From Symbioplanes lichenis (GTDB lineage Bacteria; Actinomycetota; Actinomycetes; Mycobacteriales; Micromonosporaceae): a stretch of DNA of 64,000 nt. Positions 34,214 through 42,547 of the stretch are shown in pieces (the stretch's first letter is position 1; every line of letters starts with the position of its first letter). Both the position numbers and the translations under genes were made by a program. The stretch lies in assembly GCF_030709675.1 (NCBI RefSeq), contig NZ_JAUZQD010000020.1, positions 1-64,000 on the forward strand, given 5' to 3'. Below the pieces are notes generated by a model, which was given only the letters and a program-made list of their open reading frames with translations, had not been told where the DNA came from and did no database searches.

Positions 34214-35362
34214 ATGACGCTGCACGAGGTTCTGGCCGCACGCGTCGAGCGAGGCGAGCTCCCCGGAGCCGTCACGCTCGTCGCCCGCGGCGACGATGTC
34301 CAGGTCGACGCGATCGGCACCACCGCGTTCGGCGGCGCCGGGCCCATGCGCCGCGACACGGTCTTCCGCATCGCGTCGCTGACCAAGCCGCTGCTCGCCG
34401 CCCTCACCATGGTCCTGGTCGAGGACGACGTGATCGATCTCGAGGAGCCGGTCCACCGGCTGCTGCCCGAGCTGGCCGGCCAGCGGGTCCTCGCCCGCCC
34501 CGACGGCCCGCTCGACAAGACCGTCCCGCTCGACCGGCCGGTGACCGTCGAGGATCTGCTGACCTTCCGGCTCGGCTCCGGCATGGTGACCGAGCCCGTC
34601 CACAACCCGCCGTGGCCGGTCCTCCACGCGCTCCGCGAGCAGCAGGTGATCTCGGGTCCGCCCTATCCGCCGAACCCGTTGACCCCCGACGAGTGGATCC
34701 GCCGCTTCGCCGCCGTTCCGCTCATGTACCAGCCGGGGCAGAAGTGGCAGTACAACACGGGATCCGACGTGCTGGGCGTCCTGCTGGCCCGCGCGGGCGG
34801 CCGGCCGCTGGGCGACGTCTTCCGGGAGCGTCTGCTCGATCCGCTCGGCCTGCGGGCGACCGGCTTCACAGTGCCGGCCGGGTCCGAGCTTCCGCCGCTC
34901 TACGGCACCGACCAGGAGAGCGGCACGATGGTCGAGATCCCGGGCTCCGGCCCCGAGACCTGGATCGAGCCGCCCGTCTTCCCGTCCGGCTCCGGCGGCC
35001 TGGTGTCCACGGTCGACGACTACCACACGTTCGCCCGGATGCTGCGGCACAAGGGCGTGCACGGCGGCACCCGCATCCTGTCGGAGAAGTCCGTCGAGCT
35101 GATCACCTCCAACCACCTGACGCCCGAGCAGATCACCGGTGCCGGCGGGCTGCTGTCGGGGGCGGGCTGGGGCTTCGGCGTGGCTGTCGTCGTCGCGGCG
35201 GGCGGCATCGGGCGCCCCGGACAGTACGGATGGTCGGGCGGCACGGGCACCGACTGGTTCAACGATCCCCGCGAGGACCTCACCGCCATCCTGTTCACGC
35301 AGGTCAACGACATCCTGTGGAACGGGACGCTCACCGACTTCCAGCGGGAGGTCTACGCATGA
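34214..35362 (+). CDS. Serine hydrolase of the class C beta-lactamase family
   Basis: 382-residue serine hydrolase. It has the SxxK motif in RIASLTKPLL (nucleophile Ser and general-base Lys), the YxN motif as YNTGSD, and a late KTG-equivalent in GWSGGTGTDW. No signal peptide, so a cytoplasmic esterase, such as EstB-like, is more likely than a beta-lactamase. ATG at 34214. The stop overlaps the following VOC gene by ATGA, giving a two-gene unit. Confidence 0.9.
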   Translation: MTLHEVLAARVERGELPGAVTLVARGDDVQVDAIGTTAFGGAGPMRRDTVFRIASLTKPLLAALTMVLVEDDVIDLEEPVHRLLPELAGQRVLARPDGPLDKTVPLDRPVTVEDLLTFRLGSGMVTEPVHNPPWPVLHALREQQVISGPPYPPNPLTPDEWIRRFAAVPLMYQPGQKWQYNTGSDVLGVLLARAGGRPLGDVFRERLLDPLGLRATGFTVPAGSELPPLYGTDQESGTMVEIPGSGPETWIEPPVFPSGSGGLVSTVDDYHTFARMLRHKGVHGGTRILSEKSVELITSNHLTPEQITGAGGLLSGAGWGFGVAVVVAAGGIGRPGQYGWSGGTGTDWFNDPREDLTAILFTQVNDILWNGTLTDFQREVYA

Positions 35363-35775
35363 TCGCCGTCACGGCCGTGGACCACCTGGTCCTCACGGTC
35401 GCCTCGATCGACCGCACCGTGGCGTTCTACCGCGACGTGCTGGGGCTGCGGGCGGAGCAGTTCGGCGCGGGCCGGTGGGCGCTGCACTTCGGCGACCAGA
35501 AGTTCAACCTCCACGAGGCGGGGCACGAGTTCGAGCCGAAGGCCGCCGCGCCGGCGCCGGGTGCGATCGACGTCTGCCTGGTGACCGCCACCCCGCTCGA
35601 CCAGGTGACGTCCGAGCTGCGGGCGCACGGCGTGCCGATCGTCGAGGGGCCGGTGGAGCGGACGGGGGCCCGGGGCCCGATCATCAGCGTCTACGTGCGT
35701 GACCCGGACGGCAACCTGATCGAGCTGGCCAATTACGCCGATCCGAGTTTCGCCGCCACCCGGGAGGCACCTTGA
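35359..35775 (+). CDS. VOC-family metalloenzyme-like protein
   Basis: 138-residue single VOC-fold protein. It has AVDHLVLTVASIDRTVAFYR at the start, the paired module VYVRDPDGNLIELANY at the end, and metal-ligand candidates His9, Glu and His in the middle (GDQKFNLHEAGHEFEPK). Close annotated relatives are often called glyoxalase or virulence-associated VOC proteins. Translationally coupled to the serine hydrolase by ATGA. Substrate unknown. Confidence 0.87.
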   Translation: MIAVTAVDHLVLTVASIDRTVAFYRDVLGLRAEQFGAGRWALHFGDQKFNLHEAGHEFEPKAAAPAPGAIDVCLVTATPLDQVTSELRAHGVPIVEGPVERTGARGPIISVYVRDPDGNLIELANYADPSFAATREAP

Positions 35776-36154
35776 TCGGTCGTCCCGGCGAGGGTGCCGA
35801 GGACGAGCAGGCCGGCCTGGGTGTGGTCGAGTTCGCGTAGCAGCCCGGCCCCGGCCAGCCGGTTCCACCACGCCCGCGGGTCCGGTGCCGCCGTGGCGCG
35901 GGCGGCTGTCTGATCGAGCCGTCCGGGGCGCGGGCGGCTGTCTGACCGAGCCGATTTCAGCGCGCCGCGGGTCCAGTTTCGCCGGGCTGTGGGCTGCGGG
36001 CGCGGGCGGCTGTCGGATTGGGCTCGCGAGCCTCGCCGCGGGTCGAGTTGCCGCCGGGCGCGGGGCGGCGAGCTGAGCGAGATGGCGAGCCGCGCGGCGG
36101 TGAGAGTGCCGGCGCGGGGCGGGGTGACATGATGGGGGCGGCGAAGGAGGGACA
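35776..36154. other. Gene-free GC-rich interval with short repeats
   Basis: No credible gene on either strand. The motif GCGGGCGGCTGTC recurs three times, with interspersed GAGCC/GGGCTC segments. It is probably a degraded repeat region plus the promoter of the following SnoaL-like gene, with GGAGG visible just before its start. Confidence 0.6.
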
Positions 36155-36541
36155 ATGACCAGTCTCGATGCGGTCACCGGCTGGGTGGCCAGCTACCGGG
36201 CGGCCTGGGAGTCCAACGACCCGGACGACATCGGGGGCCTCTTCGCCGAGGACGCCGCCTACTTCACCGAGCCGTGGGCCAAGCCGTGGCTGGGGCGCGA
36301 CGAGATCGTCAAGTGCTGGCTGCAGCGCAAGGACAACCCGGGCTCGACGACCTTCGAGTGGCATCCCGTCATCGTGACCGACGAGCTGGCCGTGGTGGCG
36401 GCGCGCACGGTCTACACCGAGCTCGCCCAGATCTTCCACAACATGTGGGTGCTCCGCCTCGACACCAACGGGCAGGCCCGCCAGTTCACGGAGTGGTGGA
36501 TGCAGCAGCCCCCGTCCGACGCGGCCCGCGAGACGCCCTGA
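36155..36541 (+). CDS. SnoaL/NTF2-like protein
   Basis: 128-residue single-domain cone-fold protein of the NTF2/SnoaL superfamily (SYRAAWESNDPDDIGGLFAEDA, YFTEPWAKPWLGRDEIVKCW, and the closing strand ARQFTEWWMQQP). Such proteins act as cyclases, isomerases, hydrolases or ligand binders. The typical catalytic His/Asp set cannot be assigned. AGGAGGGACA precedes the ATG. Monocistronic between two gene-poor repeat regions. Confidence 0.85.
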   Translation: MTSLDAVTGWVASYRAAWESNDPDDIGGLFAEDAAYFTEPWAKPWLGRDEIVKCWLQRKDNPGSTTFEWHPVIVTDELAVVAARTVYTELAQIFHNMWVLRLDTNGQARQFTEWWMQQPPSDAARETP

Positions 36542-36761
36542 CCACTCCGCCCGCCCCGCGTTCGTCTCGTTCTTGCCCGACACCGCGATGTCGGCCGGAT
36601 TCGACGACCGTCCGGCCCGAGCCTGCGATGACCGACCGCTCGCGGTTTTGCCACGCGTCGGTGGCTCGCGATTCCGTCGCTCGATGGTTGCTCGCGGTGC
36701 CGCCGGGCTGCGTGACGCAGGCGGCCGGGCTCGTGCCATCGGTCGCTCGCGGTGATGCCGC

Positions 36762-36839
36762 GCGGTGGCCGCTTGTGGTGGCGCCGCGCGGTGGTCGCTT
36801 GTGGTGGCGCCGCGCGGTGGTCGCTTGTGGTGGCGCCGC
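36762..36839. repeat. Three tandem copies of a 26-bp repeat
   Basis: Three head-to-tail 26-bp units (36762, 36788, 36814) of the form GCGGTGGTCGCTTGTGGTGG plus CGCCGC; the first has one C for T. The 575-bp interval 36542-37116 also contains further CGGCGGGCGCCGCGTCGGGC-like repeats and no credible gene. Confidence 0.85.
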
Positions 36840-37116
36840 GTGATGGTGATTGGCTCGTCGTCCTGCGCGCGGCCGTTCGCTCACCGTCCGGCGCGTGTCG
36901 GTTGTTCGCTCGGCGCCGGGCGCTCCGCCGACCGATGAGCGGCCGGCCGAGGTGCACCGGCACCCGGATCGCTGGTCAGGCGAGGCGGGCGACAGGCGAC
37001 GGCGGGCGCCGCGTCGGGCGGGGTGCAGGATGGCGGGGCGGGCGACGGGCGCCGCGCAGGCGGGGCGCGGGATGGCCGGGACGGGCGGCGGGCGCCGCGT
37101 CGGGCGGGGCGCGGGA

Positions 37117-38367
37117 TCAGGCGGGGCGGGCTACGGGGACGGGAGTGGGCGGGGGCGCAGGCGCGGACGTGGTGGGGAGGCGGACCGTGAAGGTCGCGCC
37201 CGCGCCGGGGTGGGCTTCGGCGGCGATCGTGCCGCCGTGGCTGGTGACGACCTCGCGCAGGAGGGCCAGCCCCAGCCCGAACCGGCGGTCACCCGCGCCG
37301 GCGCCCCGGTGGAAACGGTCGAAGAGGCGTTCGGCGTCGGCCGGGTCGAAGCCCGCCCCCGTGTCCGTGACCATGAGGTGGGCGCCGCGGCGGGTGGTGT
37401 GCAGGGTGACGTCTATCCGGCCGCCGGACGGGGTGTGGGTGAGGGCGTTGGCGAGGAGTTCGCTGACGACCCGGTGCAGGGCCGAGGCGATGCCGGGCAC
37501 GAGGACCGGCGCTCCCGGCACGGACAGGTGCACGTGGACGTTCTTCTCGGCGGCGCGGTCGGTTTCGCCGGCCACCGCTTCGGAGGCAAGGCGGCTCAGG
37601 TCGACGGGTTCGGTCGGCCGGCTGTCGCCGGGGGCGGCGGCGAGGCGGGCCGACAGGAGGAGTTCGTCGACGATCTCGCCGAGGCGGCGGGTCGTGGCGA
37701 TCAGGCGGTCGTAGTCGCGGCGGTCGGCGTCGCCCCGGGCGCGGCGGGCGAGGATCTGGGCGCGGGTGTGGACCTGGGCGATGGGGGTGCGGAGCTCATG
37801 GCTGGCGTCGGCGACGAAGCGGCGCTGGCGGCCCAGGGCCTCGGCCAGCGGGGCCACGGCGCGGCGGCCGACGAGGATGCCGGTGAGCAGGGCGGCCAGG
37901 AAGCCGGCGACCGCGGCGAGGGCGAAGGCGGCGAGCAGGTGCCGGCGGTCGGAGAGCTGGAACCGGGCGTCGAACACGGCCTGGACGACGGCGGTGCCGC
38001 GCGGCTGGGTGCGTACGTAATAGGTGGTGCCGTTGCGGGTCAGCTCGTCGGTGCGGACCGCGCCGGTGCGGGCGACGTCGTCGAGGGCGGATCGCAGGGG
38101 GAGTCCGGGCGGCGGGGCGTTGCGACCGGTGTCGGCGACGCCGGCTTCGTACAGGATGATCCAGCTGCAGCCGGGCGGCCCGGCGATGGTGCCGTAGGCC
38201 GCGCCGTAGCTGAGCTCGCGGGCGATCTGCTCCTCCTGGCTGTGCAGGAGGGCGGTGTAGGAGATGCCGCCGCCGAGCGTGAGCAGCGCCGAGATGGTGA
38301 CGCCGACCCACAGCGTGACCCGCAACCGGGCCCGGCGCAGGGCGGACTGTTCGAACGAAGTGGTCAC
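37117..38367 (-). CDS. Sensor histidine kinase
   Basis: 416-residue transmembrane kinase. It has two membrane helices (about 17-40 and 144-167) around a roughly 100-residue extracytoplasmic sensor region, a short linker where HAMP would be, an H-box with His190 (FVADASHELRTPIAQ), an N-box (ELLANALTHTPS), and G-boxes (TDTGAGFD and RFGLGLAL). It autophosphorylates and passes phosphate to the regulator encoded immediately before it. The GTG start overlaps the regulator stop by four bases. The signal sensed is unknown; the sensor contains a single cysteine. Confidence 0.93.
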   Translation of the reverse strand: MTTSFEQSALRRARLRVTLWVGVTISALLTLGGGISYTALLHSQEEQIARELSYGAAYGTIAGPPGCSWIILYEAGVADTGRNAPPPGLPLRSALDDVARTGAVRTDELTRNGTTYYVRTQPRGTAVVQAVFDARFQLSDRRHLLAAFALAAVAGFLAALLTGILVGRRAVAPLAEALGRQRRFVADASHELRTPIAQVHTRAQILARRARGDADRRDYDRLIATTRRLGEIVDELLLSARLAAAPGDSRPTEPVDLSRLASEAVAGETDRAAEKNVHVHLSVPGAPVLVPGIASALHRVVSELLANALTHTPSGGRIDVTLHTTRRGAHLMVTDTGAGFDPADAERLFDRFHRGAGAGDRRFGLGLALLREVVTSHGGTIAAEAHPGAGATFTVRLPTTSAPAPPPTPVPVARPA

Positions 38368-39020
38368 AGGGTTCCCATGCGGTAGCCGAGCCCGTGCACG
38401 GTGCGGATGACCGAGCGGCCGAGCTTGCGGCGCAGGTAGTAGACGTAGGTGTCGACGAGCGACGCCGCGGCCGCCTCGTCGAAGACCCGGGCGCGCAGCT
38501 CGGATCGGGAGTGGACGGTGTGCGGGCGGGCGGCGAGGACGTGCAGCAGCTCGAACTCGCGGGCGGACAACGCGATCCGGGTGCCGTCGGGCAGGACGGC
38601 GTCGCGGAGGGAGAGGTCGAGCAGGCCCGCCCCGAGCCGCAGCACCTCGGTGGAGTCGGAGGTGCGGCGGCACAGGGCGCGGATGCGGGCGCTGAGCTCG
38701 TCGAGGTCGAAGGGTTTGACCAGATAGTCGTCGGCGCCCGCGTCGAGGCCGGCGATCCGGTCGCCGACCGTGCCGAGGGCGGTGAGCATGAGCGCCCGGG
38801 CGGGGACGGCCCGGGAGCGCAGCCGCAGCACCAGGTCGAGCCCGTCGAGGGCGGGCAGGAGCCGGTCGATGACCATCACGTCGTACGGCCGGGTGAGGCC
38901 CAGGTGCAGCCCGCGCTGGCCGTCCGGGGCCTGGTCGACGACGTAGCCCTCGTCGGTCAGCGTCTCGGCGACCATGCCGCGCAGGTCCGCGTCGTCCTCG
39001 ACGAGCAGGAGGCGATTCAT
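38364..39020 (-). CDS. OmpR-family response regulator
   Basis: 218-residue two-component regulator. The receiver domain (1-115) has acidic residues Asp9-Asp10, phospho-acceptor Asp52 (VIDRLLP) and the switch lysine in YLVKPFD; the winged-helix DNA-binding domain (about 125-215) has LSAREFELLHVLAARPHTV and TYVYYLRRKLG, RTVHGLGYRM. First gene of the pair with the kinase. Targets unknown; the upstream antiporter ends 27 bp before its start on the same strand. Confidence 0.94.
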   Translation of the reverse strand: MNRLLLVEDDADLRGMVAETLTDEGYVVDQAPDGQRGLHLGLTRPYDVMVIDRLLPALDGLDLVLRLRSRAVPARALMLTALGTVGDRIAGLDAGADDYLVKPFDLDELSARIRALCRRTSDSTEVLRLGAGLLDLSLRDAVLPDGTRIALSAREFELLHVLAARPHTVHSRSELRARVFDEAAAASLVDTYVYYLRRKLGRSVIRTVHGLGYRMGTL

Positions 39021-39047
39021 GCCACGACCATGGCATATAGACCGGAG

Positions 39048-40310
39048 TCATTGTCTAGTGAAACTTGTCTCTTCAAATGATGGGGCAACTGGTGTAGAAA
39101 GAGGACGCCTGTCGAACCAGCTGAGCAGCGGCGTCGTCATGAGCGTGGTGACGAGCGCGACCAGCACCAGCACCGTGAAGAGCGACGGGTTCACGATGCC
39201 CGCGTCCAGTCCCACGTTGAGGGCGATCAGCTGCATCAGGCCACGCGCGTTCATCAGGGCGCCGACCCGCAGCGCCACCTCGTTGGGCTCGCCGCGCAGC
39301 CGGGCCGCGGCCCAGCAGGCGCCGAACTTCCCGGCGATGGCGACCGTGACGCAGGCGGCGGCGAAGCCGAGCACGGCCGGGTCACCCAGCAGCGCGAACT
39401 CGGTCCGCAGCCCGGAGTAGGTGAAGAAGAGCGGCAGGAACACCGTCGTGGCCACGGGCGTCAGGGTGCCCACGACCTTCTCGGTCGCCGGCGTCCGCGG
39501 CATGACCACGCCGACGGCGAAGGCGCCGAAGACCGCGTAGAGCCCGATCTCGTCGGTGTACCAGGCGACGAGGAAGAGCAGGGCCACCGTGCCGAGCAGC
39601 CGGGCGCCGTCCGACGGGAGAGCCATGACGGCCCCGGTGGCCCGGCGCCCGCCCAGCCACAGGGCCAGGCCGAAGAGGACCGAGCCGCCCGCCGTGACGA
39701 GCGCCGGCCCGGCCGACCCCGAGGCGACGGCGAGCACCACGGCCAGCATGATCCACGCGACCATGTCGTCGACGGCGCCGCTGGCCAGGGCGAGCGAGCC
39801 GTGCCGGGTGCCCGCGTGCCCGCGCTCGGTGATGATCCGCGCGAGCATGGGGAAGGCGGTGATCGCCAGGGCCACGCCGACGAACGCCGCCGACACGCCC
39901 AGCGAGGTGCCCTCGGCCTGGATCGGGACGAAGCCCGCGGTGCCCAGCACGAGGAGCACGCCGAGCAGCAGCGGCGCGGTGATGCCGGCCAGCGACACCG
40001 CGCCCGCGGTCCCGGCGAGCTTCGGCGTCCGGTGCGAGGAGAAGGCGTACCCGGCCTGGAACATGAACAGGACCAGGCCCACCTGGCCGACCACGTAGAG
40101 GACCGGCAGCAGGGGAGCGGGGAAGAGGGCGCCCTGCGCGTCCGGCCACAGCAGACCGAGCAGGGAGGGCCCGAGCAGCACGCCCGCGAGCATCTCGCTC
40201 ACCACGGGCGGCTGGCCGACCTGGCCGAGGAGCCAGGCGACGAGCCGGCAGAAGAGCAGGATGACCGCGACCGCGATGAAGAACCGCGGCGCCAGCTCGG
40301 TGGGGGTCAC
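39048..40310 (-). CDS. CPA2-type cation:proton antiporter
   Basis: 420-residue membrane antiporter with about 12-13 segments, of the monovalent cation:proton antiporter-2 (KefB/NapA-like) family. Recognisable are GQPPVVSEMLAGVLLGPS, the half-helix region ALASGAVDDMVAW with the ion-binding Asp-Asp pair, and FFTYSGLRTEF. It has no C-terminal RCK/TrkA domain. GTG at 40310 overlaps the P450 stop by four bases, so it is the last gene of the five-gene leftward arm of the ammonia-lyase cluster. A role in export or self-protection is possible but unproven. Confidence 0.88.
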   Translation of the reverse strand: MTPTELAPRFFIAVAVILLFCRLVAWLLGQVGQPPVVSEMLAGVLLGPSLLGLLWPDAQGALFPAPLLPVLYVVGQVGLVLFMFQAGYAFSSHRTPKLAGTAGAVSLAGITAPLLLGVLLVLGTAGFVPIQAEGTSLGVSAAFVGVALAITAFPMLARIITERGHAGTRHGSLALASGAVDDMVAWIMLAVVLAVASGSAGPALVTAGGSVLFGLALWLGGRRATGAVMALPSDGARLLGTVALLFLVAWYTDEIGLYAVFGAFAVGVVMPRTPATEKVVGTLTPVATTVFLPLFFTYSGLRTEFALLGDPAVLGFAAACVTVAIAGKFGACWAAARLRGEPNEVALRVGALMNARGLMQLIALNVGLDAGIVNPSLFTVLVLVALVTTLMTTPLLSWFDRRPLSTPVAPSFEETSFTRQ

Positions 40311-41560
40311 GCGCTTGCCTCCTCGAAATAGGTGGTGCACAGCTTCCGGCGCCGGGCGTCGACGACCATCCAGGTGCCGCAGACGAGTTGCTTGAGCGAC
40401 CGGCCCACGTCGAAGAACCGGTCCCGCTGCCGCATGAGGGCGAGCCGGCCGCGGCCGGGACCGGGGAGATCCCGCGGCACCAGGTACGCGGGCCCGCGGC
40501 TGGGCAGCGACCGCGTGTGCACCGCCGACGAACTCACCGAGAACCGCCGCAGCACTTCCCGCGTCGCGGCGCGCAGCTGGACGGGTGCCGACCCGCGCGC
40601 CGGACACGCCCGGTTGGCCGTCACGCCGTAGGGGACAAAATGGGCGTCCCGCCGGTGCAGAGACAGCCAGCGGTCGGGATCGAAATGATCGTCCGCGGCC
40701 GGCCCGGTGCGTTGATAAGCCAGATAGTTGAACAGCAGGACGGACCCGGTCGGCAAAACATGATCACCCACGGCGATCGGCGCGGACGTGATCCGGTGCG
40801 CGATGCCGAACAACGGGTGGACCCGCAGCGTCTCGTCGATGAGCCGATCCAGCCCGGCATCGGAGGTGTCTGAAATGTCCGAGGAGCACAACAGAACGTG
40901 CGCCATGGCTTCCGACATCTGCACGACGGCCGTGTTGAAGAAGGCGCCCTGCAGATACCAGGCGGTCTCCAGCGCACTGAACGGCGGCGGAAGGACGACC
41001 GGGCACGTCCCCGCGTCGATCCGGTCCAGCAGATACTTCGTCAGCCGGTCCCGCCGGGACATGTGCCGCAGGCTCATCCCCTTCAGCGCGGTCACCACGT
41101 CGGCCGCGTTGGCCACGATCAGATCGCGTACGGCGGGCGGGCACGGACCACCGAACACCAGCTCGTACGCGACCTCCGCCCAGACCGGCATCATCAGGTC
41201 CCGCAGCCGCACGTGGCTGATCCGGCCCGCCGGCAGCGCGTCGAGGGCCCGCCGGGTCGCGGCCGTCGCCAGCTCGTCCGAGCGCGCGTGCGGCACGGCC
41301 AGCACCTGCCGCGTCGTCCGCGCGACCGTCTTGTACCGCTCGCCGGGCTCGAGGTGTTCCTGGTGCATCTGCGGGCCGGGCGCCAGCCAGTACCAGAACA
41401 GGTCGGACAGGCCGGCCCCGCGGCTGCGCCCGTCGGCGGCCGGATCGCTGTAGACCCGCTCGAAGTCCTCGGCCCCGACCAGCGGGCCGGGCACGGGGAT
41501 GCCCTCGGTGCCGTTGACCCGCTCGAAGATCCACTCGCGGAGGGCGACGACGGCCTTCAC
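40307..41560 (-). CDS. Divergent cytochrome P450
   Basis: 417-residue P450-like protein. The ExxR motif is present (Glu243-Thr-Leu-Arg246, IDETLRVHP), and the PERF-like segment is FDPDRW. The heme-thiolate loop is FVPYGVTANRACPARG with Cys319 as the ligand, a variant of the usual FGxGxHxCxG. The I-helix motif normally reading AGxDT appears as QGAFFNTAV, with Asn209 in place of the proton-relay acid. It may therefore have unusual oxygen-activation chemistry. GTG start overlaps the stop of the FMN oxidase gene by four bases. Confidence 0.82.
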   Translation of the reverse strand: MKAVVALREWIFERVNGTEGIPVPGPLVGAEDFERVYSDPAADGRSRGAGLSDLFWYWLAPGPQMHQEHLEPGERYKTVARTTRQVLAVPHARSDELATAATRRALDALPAGRISHVRLRDLMMPVWAEVAYELVFGGPCPPAVRDLIVANAADVVTALKGMSLRHMSRRDRLTKYLLDRIDAGTCPVVLPPPFSALETAWYLQGAFFNTAVVQMSEAMAHVLLCSSDISDTSDAGLDRLIDETLRVHPLFGIAHRITSAPIAVGDHVLPTGSVLLFNYLAYQRTGPAADDHFDPDRWLSLHRRDAHFVPYGVTANRACPARGSAPVQLRAATREVLRRFSVSSSAVHTRSLPSRGPAYLVPRDLPGPGRGRLALMRQRDRFFDVGRSLKQLVCGTWMVVDARRRKLCTTYFEEASA

Positions 41561-42546
41561 AAGGTCACGACCTGATCGGGCGTCAGGTCGGCCGGGCGGC
41601 GCGCGCCGGCCAGGGCCAGGGTGTGGTCCAGCTCGGCGGTGAGCCGCTGCAGAGTCTCCTGTACGCCCGAAGCCCCGCCCGCCCCGAGCCCGTCCACCAC
41701 CGGCCGCCCCACCAGCACCGCGACCGCCCCGAGGGCCAGCGCGACGGCCACGTCGGTGCCCCGCCGCACGCCCCCGTCCAGCAGCACCGGGATCCGTCCG
41801 TCGACCGCGGCGACGACCGGCGGCAGCGCGTCCAGCGTCGGAATGGCGCCGTCGAGCTGGCGTCCGCCGTGGTTGGACACGATCACGCCGGCGACTCCGT
41901 GCTCCACCGCGAGCCGGGCATCCGCGGGGTGCAGCACGCCCTTGAGCAGGATCGGCAGTCCCGTCACGCCGCGCAGCCAGGCGATCCGGTCCCAGCCGAG
42001 CCCGGCGTCCATGGCGATCGGGCGGACCCGGCCCGTGGCGTCGCGCATGTTCTCGCACGCGAGCCCGGGCGGCAGGTCCGTGAACCCGTTGCGCAGGTCG
42101 CGCTCGCGCCGTCCGAACACCGGGGAGTCCACGGTGACCACGAGCGCGCGGCAGCCCGCCGACTCGGCGCGCTTGATCACCAACTCGGTGAAGTCGAGGT
42201 CGGGTTGCGGGTAGAGCTGGAACCACAGCGTCCCGCCCGCCGCCGCGATCGCCTCGACCGGCCGCGTGGCGGCCATGCTGACCACCATCGCGGTGCCCGC
42301 CGCCGCGGCCCCGCGCGCCGTGGCGGCTTCGCCGTCCGGATGCGCGAGCCGGTGAAAGGCGGTCGGGGCCACCAGGATCGGCGTACTCAGCGGGGTGCCG
42401 GCGACGGTGGTGCGCAGGTCCCGCTCGCCGGTCGCCCGGAGCACCCGGGGCACGAGCCACCGCCGCGCGAAGGCCCGCTCGTTGGCGGCCACGGTCCGCT
42501 CCGACCCCGCGCCGCCCGCGAAGAAGTCCTCGTGCACGGGGTTCAT
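41557..42546 (-). CDS. FMN-dependent alpha-hydroxy-acid oxidase
   Basis: 329-residue TIM-barrel flavoenzyme of the lactate oxidase/glycolate oxidase/mandelate dehydrogenase family, which oxidises L-2-hydroxy acids to 2-keto acids. Conserved blocks are ILVAPTAFHRLAHPDGE, WFQLYPQ (FMN contact), ILLKGVLHP (catalytic lysine), the active-site base in VIVSNHGGRQLDG, and VLLDGGVRRGTDV. It is slightly shorter than usual at the N-terminus. It lies 1 bp after the FOXRED2-like gene. By analogy with Hmo enzymes of hydroxyphenylglycine pathways, an aryl-hydroxy-acid substrate is conceivable. Confidence 0.9.
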   Translation of the reverse strand: MNPVHEDFFAGGAGSERTVAANERAFARRWLVPRVLRATGERDLRTTVAGTPLSTPILVAPTAFHRLAHPDGEAATARGAAAAGTAMVVSMAATRPVEAIAAAGGTLWFQLYPQPDLDFTELVIKRAESAGCRALVVTVDSPVFGRRERDLRNGFTDLPPGLACENMRDATGRVRPIAMDAGLGWDRIAWLRGVTGLPILLKGVLHPADARLAVEHGVAGVIVSNHGGRQLDGAIPTLDALPPVVAAVDGRIPVLLDGGVRRGTDVAVALALGAVAVLVGRPVVDGLGAGGASGVQETLQRLTAELDHTLALAGARRPADLTPDQVVTL

Positions 42547-42547
42547 G

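Noticed and set aside
34214..35362. Beta-lactamase conferring resistance
   Set aside because: Motifs fit the class C fold but there is no signal peptide, and the context with a VOC protein suggests a cytoplasmic esterase.
36850..38385. Long rightward open frames opposite the histidine kinase
   Set aside because: Low-complexity Gly/Arg/Ala translation complementary to a gene with full kinase motifs.
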